Source: an uncultured Brachybacterium sp. (lineage in GTDB: Bacteria > Actinomycetota > Actinomycetes > Actinomycetales > Dermabacteraceae). Taken from it: a DNA stretch of 64,000 nucleotides. This document shows, piece after piece, positions 11,277 through 21,363 of this stretch. Where the stretch lies: NCBI RefSeq assembly GCF_947500705.1, contig NZ_CANMSY010000002.1:310001-374000 (forward strand), given 5' to 3'. Position 1 is the first letter of the stretch. Each line of letters opens with the position of its first letter. Both the position numbers and the translations under genes were made by a program. The notes under the pieces were generated by a model. It worked only from the letters and a program-made list of their open reading frames with translations. It made no database searches and was not told the origin of the DNA.

Positions 11277-12500
11277 ATGGCAGCACCCACGGACCCGCGC
11301 GTCCTCGTCATCAATTCCGGCTCGTCCTCCCTGAAGTTCCAGCTGCTGGCGCCCGCCGACGGCACTGTCGATGCGACCGGCATCGTCGAGCGGGTCGGGC
11401 AGGAGCAGGGCAATGCCACGATCACCGCGGGCGAGCGGGAATCGAACTACGAGGGGCCGGTGCCGGACCACAAGCAGGCAATGAGAATCGTCGAGCGCCT
11501 CTTCGAGGAGGTGGGCCTGTCGCTCACCGACGACAGGATCCGCGCCGTCGGCCACCGGGTGGTCCAGGGCGGGGCCCGCTACTCGGAGCCGGTCCTCATC
11601 GATGAGCAGGTGCGCTGGGACATCCACGACCTCGGGAAGCTCGCGCCTCTGCACAACTACGCCGCGGTGGACGGGATCGACGGGGCCCAGGCCCTGCTGC
11701 CGGAGGTGCCGCATGTGGCTGTCTTCGACACCGCGTTCTTCACCGCGCTGCCCGCTGCGGCGGCGAACTACGCGCTGAACCGTGAGCTGGCCACGCAGTA
11801 CCGGGTGCGGCGCTACGGCGCGCACGGCACCAGCCATCAGTACGTCGCCGACACCGTCGCCGCCGATCTCGCCGCGCAGGGCCACGACGTCTCCGAGCTG
11901 CGTCAGGTCGTGCTGCACCTGGGCAACGGCGCCTCCGCCTCCGCAGTGAAGGCTGGGGCGGCGGTGGAGACCTCGATGGGCCTCACCCCGCTCGAGGGAC
12001 TGGTGATGGGGACTCGCACCGGCGACATCGACCCGTCGATCTACATCCACCTGCACCGTCAGGCCGGGCTGGGCGCGGAGGAGATCGACGACATCCTCAA
12101 CAAGCGCTCCGGGATGATGGGCATGTGCGGGATGAGCGACTTCCGTGACATCACCGCAGCGGTCGACGCCGGGGATGAGGCCGCGACGCTCGCGATGGAG
12201 GTGTACGTCCATCGCCTGCGCAAGTATCTCGGCTCGTACTCCTTCGTGCTGGGCGGCCTGGACGTCATCGCCTTCACCGCCGGGATCGGCGAGAACGTGC
12301 CGATGGTCCGCGAGCGCCTGCTCACCGGGCTGGAGGGCTTCGGCATCGAGCTGGACCTTGAGGCGAACGCTGCCCGCAGCAAGGAGATGCGTGTGATCTC
12401 GACTCCGAACTCGAGGGTCACGGTGATGATAGTGCCGACCGACGAAGAGCTGTCGATCGCACGCCAGTCGGTCGAGGTGGCGCGCGCCCTGCAGGGCTGA
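11277..12500 (+). CDS. ackA: Acetate kinase
   Basis: This 407-residue enzyme converts acetyl phosphate plus ADP to acetate plus ATP, reversibly. The family signatures are intact: VINSGSSSLKFQLL at residues 10-23, the HGTSHQYVA segment, and FTAGIGENVPMVRERLL toward the C-terminus. AGGAG at 11262-11266 precedes the ATG. It is the second gene of the pta-ackA operon and is normal in length. Confidence 0.97.
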   Translation: MAAPTDPRVLVINSGSSSLKFQLLAPADGTVDATGIVERVGQEQGNATITAGERESNYEGPVPDHKQAMRIVERLFEEVGLSLTDDRIRAVGHRVVQGGARYSEPVLIDEQVRWDIHDLGKLAPLHNYAAVDGIDGAQALLPEVPHVAVFDTAFFTALPAAAANYALNRELATQYRVRRYGAHGTSHQYVADTVAADLAAQGHDVSELRQVVLHLGNGASASAVKAGAAVETSMGLTPLEGLVMGTRTGDIDPSIYIHLHRQAGLGAEEIDDILNKRSGMMGMCGMSDFRDITAAVDAGDEAATLAMEVYVHRLRKYLGSYSFVLGGLDVIAFTAGIGENVPMVRERLLTGLEGFGIELDLEANAARSKEMRVISTPNSRVTVMIVPTDEELSIARQSVEVARALQG

Positions 12501-12520
12501 GCGCCAGGCCCGCGCCGCGG

Positions 12521-12764
12521 TCAGGAGCGCTGGCCCTCGTCGGGCTCCTGCTCGTGCGCACCACCATCGTCCGAGCCCTCCCCGGGCTCCGCCTGCTTCT
12601 CACCCTCCAGGATCGAGGTCCCGCTGGTGTACGGCGAGGTCGGGGTGTAGCTGCTGCGGACCGAGGTCGGGGTGCAGACGGAGGTCGAATACGCCGGCGA
12701 GAAAGGCGCTGAAGCACGAGGCCGCCGGCATCCTGGACCGTCGTCTGCCCGGTGACCGCTGCGG
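12521..12764 (-). pseudogene. Possible decayed C-terminal tail of the 12765-13295 gene
   Basis: Just past the stop of the membrane-protein gene at 12765, two other frames look coding. One reads LTAAVTGQTTVQDAGGLVLQ, and another ends with STSVCTPTSVRSSYTPTSPY and an acidic tail to a TGA at 12521. This resembles the tail of the upstream paralog (STGSVYTPTTLYRSSTW then Asp/Glu-rich). A formerly longer protein broken by frameshifts would explain it. A chance resemblance of low-complexity sequence is possible. Confidence 0.4.
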
Positions 12765-13295
12765 TCAGCTGAACGGCTTCTCCGCCCGGTGCTGCGCCGC
12801 CTCGAGGCAGGCGATCGCCCAGCTCTGATGATCATGGATCAGCTCGTCCCGCCAGGGAATGTCGAGCGCTTCCGCCAGCTCCCAGCGGTGCTCGGCGCCC
12901 ATCTGCCGGAAGCTCATGGCCGGGATGCTCAGCTGCTCCTCCTCGTCACCTCGCACATCCGCCCGTTCGACGGGCGAGGCGGCTTCCGCGGCGCCGCCTC
13001 GAGCAGGTTCGGGCCGTGGCTGCTGGGCGCTGCCGGTCAGCGATCGCAGCAGGGACGGAACCCAGAAGAGGATCAGCAGCACCAGGACCATCGAGAGGAC
13101 CCCGGTGGAGGGTGAGAGCAACCAGGGCAGCAAGGACTCGAGGTGCGACCAGCGCAGGCGCCACGGCGCCATCGGCAGGTAGACCACCAGGGCGATCACG
13201 AACGCGAGCAGGAGCGTCACCAGGATGCGGCGGGGCCAGTGCAGGCGGCGGCGCGTGCTGCCCTGCTGCTGGGCCTGCTCCGGAGGGTGGCTCAT
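12765..13295 (-). CDS. Small two-helix membrane protein with C-terminal PWR motif
   Basis: This 176-residue protein of unknown function has a basic N-terminus, two membrane helices (ILVTLLLAFVIALVVYL and TGVLSMVLVLLILFWVPSLL) and a cytoplasmic domain containing ELAEALDIPWRDEL. The same PWR-centred motif ends the neighbour at 13292 and the protein at 21364, which marks them as paralogs. The start at 13295 forms an ATGA overlap with the upstream stop and follows GGAGGAGG; an open extension to 13328 is ignored. The C-terminus may be truncated (see 12521-12764). Confidence 0.72.
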   Translation of the reverse strand: MSHPPEQAQQQGSTRRRLHWPRRILVTLLLAFVIALVVYLPMAPWRLRWSHLESLLPWLLSPSTGVLSMVLVLLILFWVPSLLRSLTGSAQQPRPEPARGGAAEAASPVERADVRGDEEEQLSIPAMSFRQMGAEHRWELAEALDIPWRDELIHDHQSWAIACLEAAQHRAEKPFS

Positions 13296-14131
13296 CGCTG
13301 TTCCTCCTCCTCCGGGTCCCTGTCCCACGTCGACGACCTGTACAGCGTGGTGGGGGTGTAGACGGAGCCTGTGCTGAGCGGCGACTCGACGGCCGACGGT
13401 CGTTCCGCGGCGTCTGCCGCGGAAGGGACTGCTGGAGCAGGTCTGTCAGCAGGCTCAGCAGGCTCAGCAGGCTCAGCAGGCTCAGCGACAGCCTCCGGCA
13501 CGAAGTCTTCGCCCCACACCTCCTCGGCGCGATGCACGCCGACCGGGCCGGTGTTCAGCGCACGCAGCACCTCGAGGAATGCGCGCGCTCCCCCGCTGGT
13601 CTCGTAGTCGCTGCGCCATGGGATCCTGGCCGCGCGAGCCATCGCGCGCAGATCCGAGACGCTGCGCCCGATCATCTCGGCACCGGGATCTTCCGGATCC
13701 TGCACGCGGCCGTCATCGGAGAAGAGGAGCGAGGAGGTGCGCTGGGTGACGCGGGCGCGGGTGGATCCAGCATCACCGCGGAGTCCTCCACCCTCGGGCC
13801 GTCCAGCGGGTGAGCCTGGAGTCCGCCCGCGGTGACGCTTCCTGGCCCCGCGCCAGGGCAGCAGCATCAGGATCACGCCGAGCACGATGGTGGCGGAGAG
13901 GAAGAACCGATTCCACAGCAGGTCGGAGAGGATGCGCGGGCCTGTGCCGTCGAGCAGGATCAGCAGCCGGTGCTGCAGCACCAGTCCCGGCGTCCCGGCG
14001 TACGGGTAGAACGGTCCGAACAGCAGAAGCAGGCAGATGCCGGTGGCGAGTGCACCGCAGACGAGGACAGCCCAGGGGGCGAGCCCCGTCGTCGCAGCGC
14101 CGCCGCGTCCGTCCGCCGGGAGCACGTTCAT
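13292..14131 (-). CDS. Membrane protein with Pro/Glu/Ala repeats and PWR motif
   Basis: This 279-residue protein of unknown function has two N-terminal helices (APWAVLVCGALATGICLLLLF and FFLSATIVLGVILMLL), a basic linker, then MARAARIPWRSDYE, the PWR motif shared with its downstream neighbour. A run of AEP units encoded by four 9-base repeats (13451-13486) follows. The tail contains VYTPTTLYRSS and ends acidic. It starts 40 bases after guaB3 on the same strand and overlaps the next gene by ATGA, so the three probably form one operon. Confidence 0.72.
   Translation of the reverse strand: MNVLPADGRGGAATTGLAPWAVLVCGALATGICLLLLFGPFYPYAGTPGLVLQHRLLILLDGTGPRILSDLLWNRFFLSATIVLGVILMLLPWRGARKRHRGRTPGSPAGRPEGGGLRGDAGSTRARVTQRTSSLLFSDDGRVQDPEDPGAEMIGRSVSDLRAMARAARIPWRSDYETSGGARAFLEVLRALNTGPVGVHRAEEVWGEDFVPEAVAEPAEPAEPAEPADRPAPAVPSAADAAERPSAVESPLSTGSVYTPTTLYRSSTWDRDPEEEEQR
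13451..13486. repeat. Coding 9-base tandem repeat, four copies
   Basis: AGGCTCAGC is repeated four times without change inside the gene at 13292, encoding Ala-Glu-Pro units. Copy number could vary by slippage without breaking the frame. Confidence 0.85.
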
Positions 14132-14170
14132 CGCTGCATCCTCGTCACAGCAGCTCTGCCGCGGCGGGAC

Positions 14171-15283
14171 TCACGCGGTGGTCACGACCTCGACCCGCTG
14201 GAACTCCTTGAGATCGAGGTAACCGGTGGTCGCCATCGCATGGCGCAGGGCGCCCACGAGGTTCGTGTTCCCGTCCGCTGCGGTCGACGGACCGAAGAGG
14301 ATCTGCTCGAGCGGGGCTGCGGTGCCCACCGAGACCCGGTGGCCGCGGGTGAGCGTCGGATGATGCGCCTCGCTTCCCCAGTGGTGGCCACGGCCCGGCG
14401 CCTCCTCGGCACGCGCGAGCGCGGCACCGACCATCAACCCGTCGGCGCCGCAGGCGATCGCCTTGACCAGGTCGCCCGAGCGGCCCAGGCCGCCGTCGGC
14501 GATCACATGCACGTACCGGCCACCGGACTCGTCCATGTAGTCCCGGCGCGCAGAGGCGACGTCGGCGACCGCACTGGCGAGCGGCACCGTGATCCCGAGG
14601 GTCTCCTGGGTGGTCTGGGACGCGCCGCCGCCGAAGCCGACCAGCACTCCGGCCGCGCCGGTGCGCATCAGGTGCAGGGCCGCGGTGTAGGTCGCACAGC
14701 CGCCTACGATCACCGGGACGTCGAGCTCGTAGATGAAGCGCTTGAGGTTCAGCGGCTCACGATCGGAGGAGACGTGCTCCGCCGAGACGGTGGTGCCGCG
14801 GATGAAGAAGATGTCCACACCGGCATCGACGACGGTCTTCCAATGCTCCTGGGTGCGCTGCGGCGACAGTGCACCGGCGGCGGTCACCCCCGCGTCGCGG
14901 AGCTGCTGGATACGGTCGCGGATCAGCTCGGGCTTGACGGGCTCGGAGTAGATCGAGCGCATCTCCGCGACGACGTCCTCGTCCGCGGCGGTGGCGATGC
15001 GGTCGAACTGTGCGGTCGGATCCTCGTAGCGGGTCCACAGCCCCTCGAGGTCGAGCACACCGAGGCCTCCGAAGCGACCCAGCTCGATCGCGGTCTCGGG
15101 GGACATCAGGGAGTCCATGGGTGCCGCGAAGATGGGGATGTCGAAGTGGTACGCATCCACCTGCCAGGTGGTGGAGACGTCCTCCGGGTCACGGGTTCGA
15201 CGGGACGGGACCACCGCCACGTCGTCGAAGCTGTAGCTGCGGCGTCCGCGCTTGTTCCGGCCGATCTCGATCTCACTCATCAC
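14171..15283 (-). CDS. guaB3: GuaB3-family IMP dehydrogenase-related protein
   Basis: This 370-residue TIM-barrel protein resembles IMP dehydrogenase but has no CBS domains, the mark of the actinobacterial GuaB3 group. Visible parts are the N-terminal SYSFDDVAVVPSRRTRDPEDV and the substrate-phosphate loop region around VIADGGLGRSGDLVKAIACG. The usual catalytic Cys loop GSICTTR of GuaB is not present; the equivalent region reads GFGGGASQTTQET. Its exact reaction is therefore uncertain. The GTG start at 15283 sits seven bases after TAGACT. It heads a probable operon with two small membrane proteins. Confidence 0.88.
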   Translation of the reverse strand: MMSEIEIGRNKRGRRSYSFDDVAVVPSRRTRDPEDVSTTWQVDAYHFDIPIFAAPMDSLMSPETAIELGRFGGLGVLDLEGLWTRYEDPTAQFDRIATAADEDVVAEMRSIYSEPVKPELIRDRIQQLRDAGVTAAGALSPQRTQEHWKTVVDAGVDIFFIRGTTVSAEHVSSDREPLNLKRFIYELDVPVIVGGCATYTAALHLMRTGAAGVLVGFGGGASQTTQETLGITVPLASAVADVASARRDYMDESGGRYVHVIADGGLGRSGDLVKAIACGADGLMVGAALARAEEAPGRGHHWGSEAHHPTLTRGHRVSVGTAAPLEQILFGPSTAADGNTNLVGALRHAMATTGYLDLKEFQRVEVVTTA

Positions 15284-15290
15284 ACCGGGC

Positions 15291-15296
15291 AGTCTA
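15291..15296 (-). promoter_or_regulatory. Leaderless -10 element of guaB3
   Basis: TAGACT on the minus strand precedes the GTG at 15283 by seven bases. This is the same hexamer and spacing as guaA, which could reflect shared control of guanine nucleotide genes. Confidence 0.65.
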
Positions 15297-15347
15297 CCGT
15301 CGGCCCGCGCCATCCCTGTCCGCAGGGCGCGCGGGTGGGTCGCGGGC

Positions 15348-15353
15348 TACCGT
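15348..15353 (+). promoter_or_regulatory. Leaderless -10 element of the 15360 gene
   Basis: TACCGT followed by GGGCCG and the ATG at 15360. Upstream in-frame sequence belongs to the antisense of guaB3 and is not used. Confidence 0.55.
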
Positions 15354-15359
15354 GGGCCG

Positions 15360-15977
15360 ATGAGCTCCGAGCATCTCTCCGGCCTCGATCCCGAGCATGG
15401 GGACGCCGGCTCCCCGCCCTCCTTCCCGCGGCTGGATGCCGAGGGGATGCCCGCGGGGTCCGTGGGGGCCGACGACGCCGAGGATGACGCTGCGCGGCAG
15501 GATCCAGGCCCCTCCCTGCTGCTGCCCGGACTGGTCACCGTGCTCGGTCTGGTGCTCCTGACCCAGCAGCTGGTGGAGCTGATCCGGATGGTGCCCGCGC
15601 CGGGACAGCCACGGCCGATGAACGGCCCGGTGCTCGCCGCCGCCCTGGCCCTGGGTGGCTTCTCCCTGACCCGCCTGCTGCAGCTGCTCGGCTTCGTCAC
15701 CGGGAGGCGGCGGCGCGAGGCGGCAGGTGAGACGCTGCGCGAGGTGCCCTGGCAGCTGGAGGACGCGCATTCGCTGCACGCGGTGTGGGTGATCGCGGTG
15801 GGCGCGTCGATCGCGTTGATGGGTCTGCTGGGCCTGTGGTCCCTGCTGGACGGGCAGCCCTCGGGTCTCGAACCAGGGTGGCCGCTGCTGCTCGCCGGCG
15901 GCGCCGTGGCGCTCGTCGGCCGCCTGGCCTGGCAGCGCACCACCGCCGGCTGGACGGATCACGGCGAAGGGCGGTGA
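15360..15977 (+). CDS. Four-helix membrane protein, function unknown
   Basis: This 205-residue protein has an acidic N-terminal 55 residues and four membrane helices: LLLPGLVTVLGLVLLTQQLV, VLAAALALGGFSLTRLLQLL, WVIAVGASIALMGLLGLWSL and WPLLLAGGAVALVGRLAW. The start is the ATG at 15360, six bases after TACCGT (15348-15353). It lies divergent from guaB3 and convergent with the exonuclease gene. I do not recognise the family. Confidence 0.75.
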   Translation: MSSEHLSGLDPEHGDAGSPPSFPRLDAEGMPAGSVGADDAEDDAARQDPGPSLLLPGLVTVLGLVLLTQQLVELIRMVPAPGQPRPMNGPVLAAALALGGFSLTRLLQLLGFVTGRRRREAAGETLREVPWQLEDAHSLHAVWVIAVGASIALMGLLGLWSLLDGQPSGLEPGWPLLLAGGAVALVGRLAWQRTTAGWTDHGEGR

Positions 15978-16019
15978 CCTCGGGCTCCGGCCCCGCTCCA
16001 GCCAGGCCGCACCTGATCC

Positions 16020-16736
16020 TCAGAGCGGCCAGACGGTGTTGACGTCCGGGGTCTTGCCCTTTTTGGTCAGCCACTCGTTCATGCCCTCTGCCCAGCGACG
16101 GTGCCAGCCCATCTGTTCACGGTGCAGGTCCTCGAGCGAAGAGGTGCCGAGCGTGGGGAACTTGGCGGTGAGCGCTCGCAGCACGTCCAGGGTCGCGGAG
16201 ACGTCCACATCGGCCGTGTGGAGGCGGCCGTCCTGCTCGAGGCCGTAGTGCGCGAGCACATCGGTCAGGGTGCGCTTGCCCTTGCGGTAACGGTCCACAC
16301 CGCGATCCAGGACGAGTCCATCGAGCACCGGGGCGATGTCGTGCCCGAGCCTCTGGGTGAGCGTGGGCAGGCCCAGCCGGGTCAGCTCGTTCTCGAGGAT
16401 GGCGAGGTCGAAGCTGATGTTGAAGGCGACCAGCGGGATGTCCTGGCGCAGCGCGTCGGCGATCATCTCGGCGACCTCGTCGAGCGCCTCCGCCGCCTTC
16501 ATGCCATGGGCGCGAGCGTGCTCGGTGCTGATCCCGTGCACGCGCTGCGCGGGCTCTGGGATGTCCATCTCCGGATCGATCAGCCAGGTCGCGACGGTCT
16601 CATTCTCCCGGCCGGGGCCCACGGAGTGCACCAGGGCGACGGTGACGATCCTGTCGGCCGCCACATTCGTGCCGGTGGTCTCGGTGTCGAAGCCCAGCAG
16701 GGGTCGGTCCGTCCAGAGGGTGGTGCTCGCGCTCAT
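16020..16736 (-). CDS. DEDDh 3'-5' exonuclease (DNA polymerase III epsilon-like)
   Basis: This 238-residue enzyme has the DnaQ-type exonuclease motifs: Exo I with Asp and Glu in GFDTETTGT, Exo II in FNISFDLAILENEL, and Exo III with His and Asp in HTADVDVSATLDVL. It should remove nucleotides from 3' ends of DNA using two metal ions. It lacks a polymerase-binding tail that I can recognise, so it may act in repair rather than replication proofreading. The start at 16736 lies six bases from TAGGCT (16743-16748). Confidence 0.9.
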   Translation of the reverse strand: MSASTTLWTDRPLLGFDTETTGTNVAADRIVTVALVHSVGPGRENETVATWLIDPEMDIPEPAQRVHGISTEHARAHGMKAAEALDEVAEMIADALRQDIPLVAFNISFDLAILENELTRLGLPTLTQRLGHDIAPVLDGLVLDRGVDRYRKGKRTLTDVLAHYGLEQDGRLHTADVDVSATLDVLRALTAKFPTLGTSSLEDLHREQMGWHRRWAEGMNEWLTKKGKTPDVNTVWPL

Positions 16737-16742
16737 GTACAC

Positions 16743-16748
16743 AGCCTA
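16743..16748 (-). promoter_or_regulatory. Leaderless -10 element of the exonuclease gene
   Basis: TAGGCT on the minus strand, six bases before ATG 16736. The ATG at 16742 would overlap the spacer and is rejected. Confidence 0.5.
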
Positions 16749-16909
16749 GGCATCGGCTCGGACATCCGCTGACCACGGCTGTGGATGACAGCTCCCTGGG
16801 GAGGAACGGCGGGGACCGCACGGCGGTGGACCGGGGCGCGCCATGGCGCTTACCCTCGTCCCCACAGCGATCCCGGGCCCGATCCGGTCGCGTGAGCGAG
16901 GGGACCCTC

Positions 16910-17344
16910 ATGCCTGCACCGGCTCTGTACCTCCACCTGCCCGGCACCGCGCAGGAGGCGCTGGACTTCTACCACGGGGTCTTCGGCGGCGAGACCGAGG
17001 TGCACACCTTCTCGCAGTTCGAGCGCACCGACGGTCCGGCTGCGGCGATCGCCCACGGGGTCCTGCGCGGTCCGGTGGACCTGTACGTCTCCGATGCCGG
17101 AGAGCAGGACCGGCCCTTCCACGCCGAAGGTCTGATGGTGGCGCTGCTGGGCCATGCCGAGCCCACCACCCTGCGCACCTGGTTCGCCGCCCTCGCCGAG
17201 GGCGGGGAGGTCATCGACCCGCTTCAGCGCCGCCCCTGGGGCGCCTCCGACGGGCAGGTCCGGGACCGTTTCGGGGTGTTGTGGCTGGTCGGCTACCAGC
17301 ACGGGAGCGACCCGTCTGCACAGGCGGCGACCGCTCAGGACTGA
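16910..17344 (+). CDS. VOC (glyoxalase/bleomycin-resistance) superfamily protein, PhnB-like
   Basis: This 144-residue single-domain protein starts with LYLHLPGTAQEALDFYHGVF, the typical first beta-alpha unit of PhnB/3-demethylubiquinone-like VOC proteins, and ends with WGASDGQVRDRFGVLWLV, the matching end of the second module. Members bind a metal or small ligand; the substrate here is unknown. GAGGGGA lies upstream of the ATG at 16910, so I use this rather than the open extension to 16781. It is transcribed away from the exonuclease gene. Confidence 0.85.
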   Translation: MPAPALYLHLPGTAQEALDFYHGVFGGETEVHTFSQFERTDGPAAAIAHGVLRGPVDLYVSDAGEQDRPFHAEGLMVALLGHAEPTTLRTWFAALAEGGEVIDPLQRRPWGASDGQVRDRFGVLWLVGYQHGSDPSAQAATAQD

Positions 17345-17381
17345 GTCGGAGCCGGTCCCCGGCGCAGGGAAGCGCGACGGC

Positions 17382-17789
17382 TCAGAGCAGCGCGATCCCC
17401 GTTCCCATGGCCGCCAGCAGAACGACGAGGGTGAGGACCGGTGCGAGGAGTGCGAGGACGATCGCACAGATCGCCCGGGCCTGCCCGAGCCCGGCGCGGA
17501 GGCCGAGCACGGCCAGCGCGATCCCTGCGAGTCCCGCGACGGTCCAGATCAGCAGAGAACCGAACCCTGCAAGGACCGCGACCTGATACCAGAGGGGCGT
17601 GTCGGAGAAGTAGTAGCCGGACGCCGCTTCCATCGGTGCCACCGAGACGCCGATCGCCACCATCGCGACGATGCTCCCGATCAGGGCGAGGAGCGAGAGC
17701 CCTAGCGCCCAGGACGACGCCCGGGCCGACTTCTCGGGAGCGCCGGACTGCGACGCAGCGGAGAACGCGGGGATGTTGTAGGAGGTCAT
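17382..17789 (-). CDS. Small three-helix membrane protein (DUF4190-like)
   Basis: This 135-residue protein has a Ser/Ala-rich N-terminus and three membrane helices, near WALGLSLLALIGSIVAMVAI, LAGFGSLLIWTVAGLAGIAL and AICAIVLALLAPVLTLVVLL. The arrangement is like small actinobacterial DUF4190 proteins, but I cannot confirm membership. The ATG at 17789 lies seven bases from TAGGAT (17797-17802). It is convergent with the VOC gene. Function unknown. Confidence 0.75.
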   Translation of the reverse strand: MTSYNIPAFSAASQSGAPEKSARASSWALGLSLLALIGSIVAMVAIGVSVAPMEAASGYYFSDTPLWYQVAVLAGFGSLLIWTVAGLAGIALAVLGLRAGLGQARAICAIVLALLAPVLTLVVLLAAMGTGIALL

Positions 17790-17796
17790 ACCCACA

Positions 17797-17802
17797 ATCC
17801 TA
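17797..17802 (-). promoter_or_regulatory. Leaderless -10 element of the 17382-17789 gene
   Basis: TAGGAT on the minus strand with seven bases to ATG 17789. Confidence 0.55.
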
Positions 17803-17871
17803 CGAACCATCCCCTGCACTCTTCCACGGTGACCTCCTCCGGCCATGCAGGGGGATATCCCCCGCGCCGGC

Positions 17872-19680
<1,809 letters not shown>

Positions 19681-21330
19681 ATGCCTGGCACGCCCGCCCA
19701 GAAGACCCCTGATGCCCCCGTCTCCGCGGGCTTCCTCGGCCCCGACCGCAACTGGCACCTCGGTGCCGGTTTGATGACCGCGGCGACCGCTGTCGCCTTC
19801 ACGATCTGGGCGTTCGCCCGCACCGGCACCGATGTGAACGCGTTCCTGCTGATCCTGGCGATCGCCTTCGGACTGTTCATGGCGTTCAACATCGGCGGCA
19901 ACGATGTCGCCAACTCCTTCGGCACCAGCGTCGGCGCAGGGACGCTGACCATGAAGCAGGCGCTGGTGGTCGCCGCCGTCTTCGAGGTCTCCGGTGCGGT
20001 CCTCGCCGGCGGCTCGGTCACCGAGACCGTGCGCAGCGACATCGTGGACATCGGAGCCATGGACATGGACCCGCTCTCCTTCGCGTTCATCATGATGGCC
20101 GCACTGCTGGGCGCGGCCGTGTGGCTGCTGCTCGCCACCAGGATGGGGTGGCCGGTCTCGACCACCCACGCAATCATCGGCGGCATCGTCGGTGCCGCGG
20201 TCACCACCGGCATCGTCACCGGGACCGGTGGCTTCGAGATGGTCCAGTGGGGCGAGATCGGGCAGATCGCCATCTCCTGGGTGCTCTCGCCGCTGCTCGG
20301 CGGTATCTCCGCCTATCTGCTGTTCGGCGCGATCAAGCGGCACATCCTGGCGCCCGCCGCGCGCGCGATCGCGCTGGGATCCCGCGGATTCGACGACTCC
20401 GAGGATGACGACGAGGACGATGACGACGCGGAGGACACGGAGGACGGCTCCCACCGCCACGTGTCCGGCTTCGAGCGCGTCTCCGAACTCCAGCAGAGCG
20501 CCTTCGCCGAGTCCGCGGCGCTGGACCTCACCCCCGGTGGACCGGGCGCGGAGCTGGCTGAGCACGCCTCGCACCTGTCCAAGAAGGAGCGCAAGACGGC
20601 CCGAAAGGTCGAGCGCCGTGCGGCATATCATGCGCTCGAGAAGCGGGTCCCCCCGCTCGCGGCGGGCGCCGCCGTGCTGATCGCGGCGATGCTCGTGTTC
20701 AAGGGTCTGAAGAACGTGGGCCTGGACATCTCGCTCGGCAGCGGAGTGCTGCTGCTGGTGATGCTCGCGCTGTCCGTGTGGATGGCCACGACCGTGTTCG
20801 CCCGCGCTCTGAAGAAGCAGTCGATCTCGCGGGCGACCTTCATCATGTTCAGCTGGCTGCAGGTCTTCACCGCCTGCGCCTTCGCCTTCAGCCACGGCGC
20901 CAACGACATCGCCAATGCCATCGGACCCTTCGTGGCCGTCCTGGACGTGCTGCGCACCGGGACGATCGCGCAGGAGGCCGCCGTCCCCACGGCGGCACTG
21001 GTCGCCTTCGGCGTCGCTCTGATCTCCGGACTCTGGTTCGTGGGCCGCAAGGTGATCCACACCGTGGGCACCGGGCTCACCTCGATGCATCCCTCCTCGG
21101 GCTTCGCGGCCGAGCTGGCAGCCGCCACCGTGGTGCTGCTGGCCTCGGTGCTCGGCCTGCCCGTCTCCTCCACGCACATCCTGATCGGCGCGGTCCTCGG
21201 CGTCGGGATGGTGAACCGTGCGGCCAACTGGAAGCTGATGCGGCCGATCTTCCTGGCCTGGCTCATCACCCTGCCGGCCGCCGCCGGCATCGGCGCCGTG
21301 GTGGTGCTGATCCTGCGCGCCGTCTTCTGA
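19681..21330 (+). CDS. pit: Pit-family low-affinity inorganic phosphate transporter
   Basis: This 549-residue membrane protein carries two inverted PHO4 repeats: GIGGNDVANSFGTSVG-like NIGGNDVANSFGTSVGAG in the first half and SHGANDIANAIGPFVAV in the second. Each is followed by the helix-break motif (WPVSTTHAIIGG and LPVSSTHILIGA). It should move metal-phosphate with protons. A long central cytoplasmic loop (about residues 235-320) contains an extremely acidic run of about fourteen mostly Asp/Glu residues. The start at 19681 is the best guess; only a weak ribosome site is visible. Confidence 0.93.
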   Translation: MPGTPAQKTPDAPVSAGFLGPDRNWHLGAGLMTAATAVAFTIWAFARTGTDVNAFLLILAIAFGLFMAFNIGGNDVANSFGTSVGAGTLTMKQALVVAAVFEVSGAVLAGGSVTETVRSDIVDIGAMDMDPLSFAFIMMAALLGAAVWLLLATRMGWPVSTTHAIIGGIVGAAVTTGIVTGTGGFEMVQWGEIGQIAISWVLSPLLGGISAYLLFGAIKRHILAPAARAIALGSRGFDDSEDDDEDDDDAEDTEDGSHRHVSGFERVSELQQSAFAESAALDLTPGGPGAELAEHASHLSKKERKTARKVERRAAYHALEKRVPPLAAGAAVLIAAMLVFKGLKNVGLDISLGSGVLLLVMLALSVWMATTVFARALKKQSISRATFIMFSWLQVFTACAFAFSHGANDIANAIGPFVAVLDVLRTGTIAQEAAVPTAALVAFGVALISGLWFVGRKVIHTVGTGLTSMHPSSGFAAELAAATVVLLASVLGLPVSSTHILIGAVLGVGMVNRAANWKLMRPIFLAWLITLPAAAGIGAVVVLILRAVF

Positions 21331-21363
21331 GCGAGGCTCAGCGCCGCAGCCTCTGAGCGGACC

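Noticed and set aside
9027..12212. Very long minus-strand open frame antisense to pta and ackA
   Set aside because: Same reason: both plus-strand genes are unmistakable and the antisense product has no domain or start signal.
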